From: Botrytis cinerea B05.10
Taxonomy: Eukaryota; Ascomycota; Leotiomycetes; Helotiales; Sclerotiniaceae
DNA: 64,000 nucleotides
Direction: 5' to 3'
Assembly: GCF_000143535.2 (NCBI RefSeq)
Contig: NC_037314.1
Coordinates: 1,116,001-1,180,000 of the forward strand
Of this stretch, positions 11,653-21,891 are shown piece by piece. Every line of letters begins with the position of its first letter. The first letter of the stretch is position 1. Both the position numbers and the translations under genes were made by a program. The notes below the pieces were generated by a model, which worked only from the letters and a program-made list of their open reading frames with translations, was not told the DNA's origin and made no database searches.

Positions 11653-12082
11653 TTGATTGATGATTTGTTGGTAAGAATTTGTAAGTGAATGAATGATAGA
11701 TAGATAGATGAATTGAACAAAACGAGCATCGTGATCGATTTGAAGTTTTAAAGGAGAAAAGAAAGATTGGAGGGGTGTGTGTTTGCAGTTTAACAATTGG
11801 GAGTTTCGAGGAAAAACGTAATGATCATATCAAGACGAACGATGTGTTTTGTATGCCAGAGGAGAGAATATGGATTAACAAACAAACAAGAAGGGATTGT
11901 CTATCTGATCCTCCACTATCTCCATACTATATCTCCGTATCCATATGATATAACACGTTGAGATCTGACATCTGTCGTGCTTCCTCGAAAAGAATTTCTC
12001 AGCTCGCTGTATCATGGAGAAACCCTATCTATGTGAAAAAGTCCCATCGCGTTTACAAATTATCTGAAATCCACCTCTCCAT

Positions 12083-13250
12083 TTACATTTCTCCGCATAA
12101 AGAAATGACGACGGGTAATTGCGGTGCATCCTTTGGATTTGTGCGAGTATTTTCCATCTTGCGGACGACGTCCATTCCTTCGATGACTTTGCCAAAGACG
12201 ACATGTTTGTTGTCGAGGAAGGGGGTTGGGACTGTGGTTATGAAGACTAGAGGGATATTAATGGTTTGATTTGGGGGTGAGGGATGGAGTAGAGGGAGGA
12301 GAGGATATGCAAATGAGATGTGAGAAGATGAGAAAACGTACATTGAGAGCCATTGGTATTTGGACCAGCATTCTATATCCAAATTAGTTTCACATCCAGC
12401 TTAAATACTACCATGATAATGGGGCTAAACATACCGCCATCGACAAAAGTCCCGGTTCCGTATGCTTATGAGTAAAATTCTCGTCATCGAATTTGCTCAA
12501 TCCATAAATACAAGTCGAGCCCGTGCCATCACCATTCAAGAAATCACCACCCTGACACATGAAATCCTTGATCTACACCACATGTTAGATCTGAATTGGC
12601 GATAGAGGGAAGGGGCCATACAATGCGATGGAATTTGCTGCCTTTGTATCCTTGCGGTCTACCAAGATGATTCTTGGTTTCGCCGGTACAAAATTGCCGG
12701 AAATTTTCAGCCGTCTTGGGAACTACATCGGCGAAGAGCTCAAATTGGATTCGACCGAGTGGCTCACCTGGGTAAATTCATGTTAGTGATGAATGTAACA
12801 TCTTCCAAAATGGAGACGTCCAGAAGCAAACACGTGACGAACTTCGATGAACGGAAAAACTCCTTCTCGAGCTACGAGCTTGAGATATCGGAACACCCCC
12901 AAAAAATCAAGGGGAGTGAAGCACGTGGAAAAAATAAGCAAAAGACAAAGAGATCAGCGATCACACGACTTGTTGGGGAACGTCCCGAAACTTCGGAATG
13001 CGGAGTTTAATGCTAACATTCGACCCCGCCGTTTTCCATGTTTAAAGAATGCACGCAAAGTAGTGTGGCGTGGCATAGTTTCTGGATGGATCATGCCGTG
13101 CAAAATGACTAACCTCCAATTGTGATATCAAAGAAGACTCTATTCACATATTTGTCAGTCAATGGTGACCTTCTTTCCGCTGCTGAAGGTTGCATAAGCT
13201 AGGTATACGCACAGAGGGTTCCCCGATGCGGGCAATTGAGTTGGTGGCAT
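12083..13250 (-). CDS. cypH: Cyclophilin H, spliceosomal peptidyl-prolyl cis-trans isomerase
   Basis: A cyclophilin of the PPIH type, which in other eukaryotes binds Prp4 in the U4/U6.U5 tri-snRNP. Six exons: 13250-13213, 13139-13114, 12767-12622, 12572-12435, 12372-12342 and 12246-12083. Introns are 73, 346, 49, 62 and 95 bp. The product is 180 residues, close to the family length of about 177. It opens [22 protein letters not shown], the H-type start (xSGNPxVFFD). Later come [22 protein letters not shown], the active-site [30 protein letters not shown] and [10 protein letters not shown]. The ending [11 protein letters not shown] matches the H-type ending (QCGEM) rather than cyclophilin A. 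Catalytic residues Arg (FHR), Phe and Gln (FMCQGGDF) and the tryptophan-site region are present, except that the usual Trp is Phe (PTPFLDNKH), common outside cyclophilin A. Intron 2 is unusually long for this window. Confidence 0.92.
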
Positions 13251-14453
13251 GTCGTAGTGTGGTGTTTGGAGGGTTGAGATATGTCCGAAAGAGGAAATCT
13301 TTCTGGTTAACTCCGATTGTCCTCCTGCACGCGTGTTGAAAGGTCCAAAGCGTACGGTATTCAATATTGGAGGGGAAAATCGGGAATTGTAATCGTGGAC
13401 AGGGTTCAACGATCGATCTAGAGGCGCGGTGGACAGCTAGCAGCCGTATGATTCATGAGGAGACAAAGAATTGCCTGTCGAATCAAAAGTGTCGAGGATG
13501 AGTGGGATGATGCAAGGCCAGTTCAACGCAAGGCCAGTTCAATGTCAGGTGTTTGATCTTTGTGCGGTATTTGAAAAACACGGGTCATTCCATTTGAAAA
13601 AGGTCTCTCGGCAGACAAGATGGATCGTCGCTTTGGAAAGTTTAGCGTCATATACGTGCAGAACTAATGGCCAAAGGTGCAAGGGTTTTGCGAGGGGAGA
13701 AACCAGAAAAGCTTGATTTTTCATCGTAGACCATGATGAAAGCACGAATAACTCCACGGCTGGAAAATACGGCACGGCTTTTGAGTCGAATGACTGGAGA
13801 GAGGAGAGGAGGTAGGATCATCAGGAATCATTACCTACTGACGATCTAATGCTCAGGACTCTCTCTCGGGCAAAAGTTTAATGTTCCTATATTTATGTGG
13901 CATTGCTTGGCCGCGAACTTTCATGAGGCAGGATTTCTGACATGTACATATGCCAATCAAAGAGATTTGGTATCGGAAAGAGCAATACGGAGTACGAGTG
14001 AGCTGCATGCATATCTTCAAACCGATGATGTACGGGCAGCATCATGGGATGACACCTCACGCTGCGATTTTCCAGGTTTCTTTTCTACTGTGTATGTTCT
14101 CGCATGATGGATCAAGGACCTCTCAAACCCAACGTGCTCCGAAATCTCCGGGGTTGATATCATCCAATGAGATCTGTTGAGACGGGCGTTGTACGTTGTG
14201 TGCATCTACTGAATGTACTGTAATCCCCTCTCTGACAGTTTTTTGCATCGAAAAGAGGGAGGCACCATTGTCTCACATTAGACGTTTTCGGTAATTTGTG
14301 ATCGCTTCCGGTCCATCTCGACCTCGCACTTGATGAAAATCTTTCTTTTGCAAGTGAGAACATGCCGTTTGCCGCCAACCGGCACCAAAGGATGTGATGG
14401 AGGCAGGACCCGACTGTTCATGTATTTGGAATACCTACGGGGTGTAGTGAGAG

Positions 14454-14516
14454 GGGAAGAGAGGGAAGAGAGGGAAGAGAGGGAAGCGAGGGAAGCGAGG
14501 GAAGAGAGGGAAGAGA
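14454..14516. repeat. 9-bp tandem repeat (GGGAAGAGA)x7
   Basis: Seven contiguous 9-bp units, five GGGAAGAGA and two GGGAAGCGA (units 4 and 5). The length is a multiple of three and the array would encode an acidic/basic EER-like repeat. However, the enclosing frame is short and there is no gene evidence, so it is annotated as a minisatellite only. Confidence 0.93.
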
Positions 14517-14768
14517 AGTGTGCTGTCTATTCCACACATCCAGAGTCAAGGCGGCATTATGAGCGATTTACATGATGGCCATGATGATAAATTACCGCAA
14601 GGAACTGATCTTCGCACAGTCGATGATTGTTAAATAAAATATAACCATGTAGCATTCTTCTTTGTGTGCCTCCTGCCTCCTGCCCCAAGTCCCGCACTAG
14701 TCGCGAGGGATGCTCGTATGTAGGTAATTAAGATCATATGTGTGTGAGCATCGTTTTTATCATCCCAT

Positions 14769-14799
14769 GAATCAATCAATCAATCAATCAATCAATCAA
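14769..14799. repeat. (AATC)n microsatellite
   Basis: About seven copies of AATC, roughly 800 bp upstream of the RING-gene ATG. Confidence 0.85.
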
Positions 14800-15016
14800 G
14801 AACCGTCATACATCTCACGCCAGATCTCTAGACAAAGACTCCATCAAGCCCTCGAGCACTCTTTGATTACATTTATCGATTTTCAGCTTGACGTGCACAC
14901 CATTGCCGCTTGCTTGGACTTCCTCCCTCTTTCGCCGTCTTTTTGAATCAAACCCAAAAGAACTTTGAACTTTTCTCAATCGCGTCGAACCAACTCCAAC
15001 TCAATTCATTGTCGAG

Positions 15017-15119
15017 GTATGTTTCCAACTGACAGATAAGGATCAATCTCGATTCCTGTAACGAAAATCCATTCATCATCCATTAATAAACTTGCTGACC
15101 CCATCTTTTTTTTCTCCAG
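15017..15119 (+). other. Probable 5' UTR intron of the RING gene
   Basis: A donor gaggtatgt at 15015-15020 and a polypyrimidine run ending in ctccag at 15119 frame a roughly 100-bp intron in the untranslated leader. The splice signals are clear, but no reading frame can confirm it because the region is noncoding. Inference only. Confidence 0.4.
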
Positions 15120-15195
15120 CCTTCCGCCCTCTTCGCCCAGTTTTGGTTACCTTCTCCACCAAGACAGCCTCTCGATTTCATCCGTCCATTCACAC

Positions 15196-15272
15196 ATCTA
15201 TCTATCCATCTATCTATCCATCCATCCATCCATCCATCCACCCCCCCTCCCCATCCCCCCATCCCCCATTAA
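15196..15272. repeat. (ATCC/ATCT)n tract followed by a C-rich run
   Basis: Interleaved ATCT and ATCC tetranucleotides to about 15240, then C-rich sequence to about 15270. It lies in the presumed 5' leader of the RING gene. Confidence 0.8.
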
Positions 15273-15604
15273 TGCACATTGTCGCACCCAGGAAAAGGAC
15301 TCGTGAATTGCTTCACTTCACTGTACTCTCTCTCGCCCTCGCACGTCGACTCTTGATAACATTTACTCCTTTCAAGATTGCCGATCATTGGGTCCCGGAA
15401 ACGATTGCTTCACATGAATTGAACAGTAATCAATAGTTTCAAATGATCTCGGTAAAAGGATTTCTTTGATTCATTCACGACCACGGTGGCAATCAATAAT
15501 CTCGTCCTGTATTGTATTGACCCACCCGTACGACCGCCCTTGGGGAACCTTAGAGGCTTACATCGCGCTGCACAATTGCAACAACACACATAACTCAACT
15601 AAAG

Positions 15605-17048
15605 ATGGCGCTAGTTAATGGAATGGTAGAGGTCATCAAGATCGTCGCGAGGCAGACGACAATCGCACCGTCGTCAACAGCTGCAACGTCGACCCCAATC
15701 TCGTCCACTTCAGCATCTGCCACTCCATCTACAGCATCATCCAACAACAGCAGTAGCCCGACTAGTTCGCCACTGTTGTTCTTTGTTGCGCTAGGATTTG
15801 GCGTCGTGTTTACAAATTTATGGTAAGTATCTCGAGGGGGTTCAATTGTCTGCTTGTCACTAATCTTTCCGAAGGATTATTGTTGGTGTCAAATACTGTT
15901 TTCGTTACAATGCTAGGAATCGGGCTGCGCGGGAAATGGGCGAGAACCCCATCAATCTCGACAACATGCCCGCCCGACCACACCGAAGGCGCCGGGAAAA
16001 GAAGCTCATGACCATGGACGAAGTGAACGAACGATTTCCTTTGACGAAATATAAAACCTGGGTAGCAAATCGAGCTAGCGAAGGACTACCAACTAGTGGG
16101 GGTGTGACAGCGCCGCCAAGCCGAGCTGCAAGCGTGGCAGAAGTAGAGGGTGTAGAGCCATCTTCGCCTGTGGGAACAAAGCATTCTATCAACACCAGGC
16201 CAGCCACAGCCACTTCGAACAGAGATGAAGCAACGCCATCATCGCCAGCCCATACTCTTAGGGGTGGGTATGGCGACAGAAAGAGTATGGATGCAGTAAT
16301 TGCGGAAAAGACACCTGCAACGACCGAGGAGCGTAAGGAAGAATTGCATCATTTGGAAGAAGTTCCAACGAGAGCCAGCACAATCGATAACAAGAATATC
16401 GCAACAGTCGAAGACGCCGAGGAGGATGATGACGAGGATGATCATATCCATACCGCCGTACCCCCAGAGCTGCTCAACAACCCAGGGGATTCATGTGCTA
16501 TCTGCATTGATTCTCTAGAAGAGGATGATGACGTTCGTGGTTTGACTTGTGGCCATGCTTTCCATGCCTCGTGCTTGGATCCATGGCTGACTAGTCGTCG
16601 TGCTTGCTGCCCGCTTTGCAAGGCGGACTACTTTACACCAAAGCCCCGACCTGAAGGTGAGCCTGAGCCTGAGCGACATTCACGTAGAGCGCACGCATCG
16701 CGGGCGAACATGCCCCAACAGCCACAATCAACTTGGACGGGACTTCGAGGTATGCCAGGAATATTCGGAGCATCCGCTAGATCGAATGTGGATACCCGAA
16801 ATCGTGATGAACGGCAAGCTAGGCGGGCACGCCAAGCTCAAGCTGGACCGACGAGTGTAGCAGCTGATGGGGCAACACCGGAAACCACTTCTGCTCCAGC
16901 AGCGAGCAGATGGAGGCCAAGAATACCTGCGGCTTTCACCGGAATCCGCATGCCTGGTAGCAATAGAGTCACGGGAAATGCTTCGGGACAAACAGCCAAT
17001 GCCGAGCCAACACCTTCTCAGCTAGAAGCAGGTCATCGTTCTGCTTGA
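15605..17048 (+). CDS. Transmembrane RING-H2 E3 ubiquitin ligase
   Basis: Probable membrane-anchored ubiquitin ligase. Two exons: 15605-15822 and 15875-17048. The 52-bp intron has donor GTAAGT, branch cactaat and acceptor gaag. Product 463 residues. The N-terminal 55 residues are Ser/Thr/Ala-rich. One hydrophobic segment spans about residues 58-82 and is completed only by splicing (LLFFVALGFGVVFTNLW joined to IIVGVKYCFRY). A basic juxtamembrane stretch follows (RPHRRRREKK). The RING-H2 finger is at about residues 280-325: CAIC, acidic loop, CGHAFHASCLDPWL, then CPLC. All eight metal ligands are present in C3H2C3 order. An acidic run (EEDDDEDD) precedes it. The tail is Arg/Ala/Gln-rich and probably disordered. 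Topology (finger in the cytosol) and substrates are inferred, not seen. Confidence 0.9.
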
Positions 17049-18356
17049 GGATAACTGAGCTTCAACTCGACTCGGCCAATTGACTCGTTGATTTAGTACG
17101 TGGGGGATTGTCGAGAACAACCCAGTAATATTATTGGCATCATCACAGTGAGAATTTCCTGTGATCGTCTAATCACGATTATATCTGTACCTAATATCTT
17201 GCAACCATGTCTCAACAAATATTTGCAAGTCACCTCCCATTTATTGACCTTTTCCATCAATCCACCAATTCGAATCTGCCCATGTCCCAATCCAGCAAGC
17301 GACCACATTACACACCCTTTTCAGTCGTCTCAATACCTAATTTCGAACCGTCATATCCCAGGCATTGTACATATCCCCCAGGCACCAAGACGTCAGATAC
17401 ATCTCAGTATTCAAGCTAGTTTTCACAATTTTCTAGTCCGTCACAACCCTCTCATGATGTTGTGCTCCTTTAGCGAACGTTTATCTTATTTTATTTTACT
17501 TTTATTTTTCTTTATCGACACATTTTCGATTGGTCTCGGCTTTTGATTCCGGATTCCGGCTGGTATACATGGTTCGGTGCCACATGAATAGGATGGTGGG
17601 ATGGATGGATGGGAAGGACAGGATGGGCGGGAACCGGTTTCAAAGGAAATTTGGAGAGGTCGATTCCGGGGTGTTCATGGAGGTGACTGATGAATAAATG
17701 AATGAATGAGGGGGCAGGTGGGACACATAGACCGTGTTATTTTACTTTTATCCGATTGCATGGGAGGTATACGGGTGGATGGTTGGGAGGCAGGACTTGG
17801 GGGCGTGTTGGGATCGGAGTCGACGGTTGCAAATACGGGGCTGGCGGACATAGTAGTGCGGTTGATCCATTACATACAGTAGCTCATACCAAGGAGAGAA
17901 ATATTCACACTTGCACATCGCTGTTTTTGAAAACATCTAGATTGAATGCCGCTCTAAATTGCAGATAACGAAACGTGGCTCGGGTCAGAATTTAAGCTAA
18001 AAGTCAAACAAGTAGACGGAGGTGCTCCCAGATACAGAAAAAATAAGAGAAATTTGGATTGAGTAAATTGTGAATATTAAGTTAAGTGCTTGACTACCTA
18101 AGTACCCTGATATGCATTTCATAAAAATGAAACTGACACGCGCGCCCGATATCGTTTAACATACATCCCCTGTTGCATGCATTCTCATGGTATTTTCCTC
18201 CCCCGTACTTCATTTTTTATCTCATGGATCGTGTTGTATCGTATCATATCATATCAAATCATTTCCAAACAAGCCTCGGGAAAGATTAATTATTAGACCT
18301 ATAACTCCTCTTCAAGTAACCTTCCATTCCATCAAATCGGCATATTTTCAATCCAA
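17049..18356. other. Intergenic region between convergent genes
   Basis: A 1.3-kb spacer holding the 3' flanks of the RING gene (+) and sti1 (-). Open frames (for example 17100-17546 and 17702-17968) show no domain. A short GGAT-rich patch is near 17595. Nothing else is recognisable. Confidence 0.5.
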
Positions 18357-20353
18357 TCATCTTCCTACACGAATGACACCGGCAGCGATAAGTTGCTGGA
18401 TCTTGGATCTGATTTGTGGATTCTTCATATGCTCTTGAAGAGCCGCAGGGTCGTTTTGAGCTTGTTGGAGAATGCTTTGCATGACTGGATCACCCATGAT
18501 TCTTTGAATCTGTAATGGCTGTTAGCAACACACTCTCGAGAGGATCTACTTTTTAACTTACCTCGGGGTCTCTTGAAAGTCTCTCCTTAGTTTGTTCCTC
18601 AGTCTCATTCTCTCTGGCACTGTACATGGCAGTAACAGCTTTCTGCTGTTGCTGCTCAATTTCTCTAGCATTAGCCTTTGTAACATCAGCCTCGCTAGCT
18701 TCGTTACAAGCATCAAGAGATTTGGAGTAATCTCTCATGCCGAAGTATGCTTGTGCTTTTCGGATGTATGCTCTGACAAACTTAGAATCCTTGGAGATTG
18801 CTTTGTCGCAATCTTCCAAAGCAGAAGGGAATTCAAGAAGCTTGATGAAAGAAGCTGCACGGTTGCTGTAACCTCTTGGATCCTCTGGAGCACGCTTAAT
18901 CATCTCACTGTAAGCTTCGACGGCTCCAGGCCAATCTGACTCCTTGAACTTTTGGTTTCCGAGTTCACGGGCCTCTTCAGCCTTTGCTGGGTCAATGTAA
19001 GCCTTTCTGGCACTATCAATCTTGTTCTTCTCCGCGGCACGGAGTTTGTTGACGACATCAGGGGTACGGTGTTCAGTGAGCGACTTGTTGTAGTTCTCAA
19101 TGGCTTTTGGTAAATCTCCCATCTTCTCATAAGAAGTTCCGATACGGGCGTATGATTTAGCAATCATCTTGAAATCGGCATAGATCTCTCGTCCCTCTTC
19201 AACAGCCTTCTCACATGCCTTGATGGCCTCTTCATACTCTCCCTTCTCGAAATATGCAGCGCCGAGATTGTTAAGATACGTGATATCCTTGTAAATTTCC
19301 CAAGCCTTGCTGTAATGCGCAATAGCCTCATCAAAGTTCTTCTTCTTGTACTGTTCGGTACCAAGTCTCTTTTCCTCGTCGGCCTCAGCCTTTGCCTTCT
19401 TCTTTTCAGCAGCCTCCTCATCCTCTGGCTCCGGTTCCGGCTCAGTCTTGGCCTTCTTGGCTTGTGGTTCTTGCGAGCTTGGACGCACATCTGGCATTTG
19501 GATATCCTCTTCAGCCTCCTTGGGCGCGGAAGCACCATCAGCACCTGGGGCGCCACCGAAAGCACCCGAATCGGCGAAAGACATGTCGACACCCATCAGA
19601 ACACCCAAGACTTGAATCATACGTGGATCCGAGAAAAGTTCTTGAGTATTGCCTGGGTTAGACTTGATTTGCTGAAGTTTTGACATGAAGGTTGGGTCTG
19701 AGAGGAACTTGGCTGTCTTGGGGTTTGCTGCCAGTTTAGTGATGAGTTGTGGATCACTAAACATATTTCCCAATCCTTCTGTTGGATCACCCTTTACACC
19801 ATCTTAAATGCTTTATTAGCCAACCATCTATGTAACTTTAGACTTTCCAGAACTCACCTGCTTTAGCCTCTGCATCGATAGACTTCTTGACTTGTGCCAA
19901 ACCCTTGGTAGCAACCGCATAATTTGCATCAAGCTTCAAAGCCTCTTCGTAAGCATCGTGCGCTCCCAAGAGATCTCCCAAACTTTGCTTAGCAGTACCG
20001 ACTCTGCCCCATCCCTTGGCCCAGTCAGGCTTGATACTCGTGCACTGTTCAGCATCCTTTAAGGAGTTTTCAAAGTCTCGTTTTGAAGCATATGCAGCCG
20101 ATCTATTAGAGTATAGAATGTGGTTTTCTGGTTCGATAGCAATGGCTTCGGTGAATTTTGCACTGTGGAGTCATTAGTAACCTCTCTTCACATGAATCCC
20201 AGCCTAACAAAAGCCCCGTACAACGATATCATAGATACCTCTTCGGAGTTGTACAGCCTTAGAAAACCCAAACAAAGGGAAAACTTACACAGCCTCGTCG
20301 AAGTTCTTCTCTGCAATGGCTTTGTTGCCAGCAGCTTTTAATGCGTCCGCCAT
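18357..20353 (-). CDS. sti1: Sti1/Hop, Hsp70-Hsp90 organising co-chaperone
   Basis: A cytosolic TPR adaptor that bridges Hsp70 and Hsp90. Four exons: 20353-20289, 20162-19858, 19802-18562 and 18509-18357, with introns of 126, 55 and 52 bp. Product 587 residues, close to the yeast protein (589). It begins MADALKAAGNKAIAEKNF, the first helix of TPR1, which continues across intron 1 (FDEAV|AKFTEAI). A DP1-type STI1 repeat follows at about residues 130-190, rich in DP (MFSDPQL, SDPTF, FSDPRM). An acidic/Lys-rich linker then leads to TPR2A and TPR2B, whose first helices read KAEADEEKRLGTEQYKKKNF and AEEARELGNQKFKESD. The last exon supplies the C-terminal DP2 domain, starting IQRIMGDPVMQSILQQ. All expected modules are intact. 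A 16-copy 7-bp repeat lies 300 bp upstream of the start. Confidence 0.96.
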
Positions 20354-21891
20354 GATGTGTGAGAGAGTTATGAAAGTAGAAAATCAGAAAGTATGATAAA
20401 TCAAGGACGACAGTGATACTCAAACTCGAATGCCCAGATTATAAAGTTGAGTTGGGGGTTGGACAAGCATCTCTTTATTTTCCCTCCACTTGTTTCCAGA
20501 GCTTTCGATGCCCGCCTCGAATGGTCCGAGCTTCTTGTTCAAATCACATGAGTAATTATTTTTGGATGGTGGGGAAAACAAGGCTTGAGCAAGGCTTGAG
20601 CAAGGCTATCTATCCAACATCTATCCAACATCTTTGACTACTCCTAGGGGTCTAGATGTCTAATGTCTAATGTCTAATGTCTAATGTCTAATGTCTAATG
20701 TCTAATGTCTAATGTCTAATGTCTAATGTCTAATGTCTAATGTCTAATGTCTAATGTCTAATGTCTAATATCTAAATGATCTGTCTGAGTCTATCTTATA
20801 ACTGTGCATATAGACTATACAAAGTTAACTTTCCACTTCAAAGTCTACTTTTATACTTTACATCTCTAAAACAGGGACTATTGCAATCTCCAGACCCCTA
20901 GCCTAACGTAGAATTCAAGCATGGCATTTGATGTAGGGTTAAATTGGATAGATGCAAATCAATCAATCGTACATAGACTTCTGTCTGTCTTTCTGAACCG
21001 AAGTTCTGAACCTTAACTTAAAATCCTCAAATGTTTGACACCCAGGATTCAGATCTTTTTTAGAATATACTTTACCACTGTTTCTCTCAAAACAACAAAC
21101 ACATGGCTAACATATTACGAACATGCAAGTATCAACGTTCATTCTTAATCTTATTATCATTGCCGCCTTCTTTCCTTTATCGCCAGCCTAATCTCATCTC
21201 CCCCTAATGTTCCATTCCATTTTGCCAACTGCACTTCTCGAAAATGAGCAAGTGTCTAGTTTATGAGGACTTTGTATTTCCCGTCCCATCTCCCCATTTC
21301 ATATCCCACAAATATATACACGAGTTTGAATAATCTCCTCTCCTTGATCCAGTGACCCCTGAGACTGAACTGATAAACGTCCACCCCACCTCATCCCCAT
21401 TCCATCCCCAAAATAAAACTAGCAATTATCTTCTCATTAATGATTCGGTAGATATGTATTATGCTGTGTGCGATTTAAACCCCGAGTCAAAAGCAGAAAT
21501 GCCAGCTAGCATTTAGGCCGGCAAAAATAAAGAAACCCTCCAAAAATAACATAAAAAGGTATCCATCAATAATGCATGCGTGCGTGGGAGGTGCGCCACC
21601 GCCTCCAAAAACATGTGCCCATTCAATCAATTCAAATCGTCAATTGGTGCGCTCGTCTGACGATGCTTTGTCGTATAACAAGAAAATAGTAGAAAACACA
21701 AAACTGTTGAATGCAAAAGGGGTAAAATTCCAATGCAAACCAGAAATTGGGAATAGTGCGTTAAAAGAAATGAACCATCCATGGCTATGCAAAAAATGAA
21801 GCAAGCAGCAAAAAAACCAGATGAAAGATGATATGTGGGTGGTCCTTGCATGAAAAGATGCCCGGAAACCCGTTAATCATTGGTCGAATTA
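20354..21891. other. Intergenic: sti1 promoter side and spa2 3' flank
   Basis: A 1.5-kb spacer. The sti1-proximal part holds short duplications (aaggcttgagc at about 20580-20605, atctatccaac at about 20610-20632) and the 7-bp array at 20656-20767. The rest is AT-rich without credible genes. The open frame at 21572-21799 has no recognisable domain. Confidence 0.55.
20656..20767. repeat. Perfect 7-bp minisatellite (ATGTCTA)x16
   Basis: Exactly sixteen contiguous copies of ATGTCTA span 112 bp; a degenerate ATATCTA ends the array. It lies about 300 bp upstream of the sti1 ATG, so it is within or just beyond the likely promoter. Such perfect arrays are prone to copy-number change between strains. 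Confidence 0.96.

Larger units (their letters stand above)
9644..12082. other. Microsatellite-rich intergenic block
   Basis: This 2.4-kb spacer separates the secreted-protein gene from the 3' end of cyclophilin H. It is almost entirely low-complexity. It holds GATA tracts at about 9778 and 11695, a GAY tract at 10003-10048, AGA at 10498-10525, GTGAT at 10645-10670, TA runs at 10735-10765, the 8-mer array at 10851-10977, and GA then G runs at 11613-11652. Open frames here are created by repeats that lack stop codons. I see no gene. Confidence 0.75.
13251..15604. other. Divergent intergenic region with the 5' leader of the RING gene
   Basis: A 2.35-kb spacer between the starts of cypH (-) and the RING gene (+). 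Open frames at 13471-14575 are short and unconvincing. A 9-bp tandem repeat sits at 14454-14516, an AATC tract at 14769-14799 and ATCC/ATCT tracts at 15196-15240. The stretch from about 14990 looks like the RING-gene leader with a probable 5' UTR intron (15017-15119) and an upstream ATG near 15273. Confidence 0.5.

Noticed and set aside
20656..20767. Possible CRISPR-like array
   Set aside because: The units are 7 bp with no spacers; it is a minisatellite in a eukaryotic genome.
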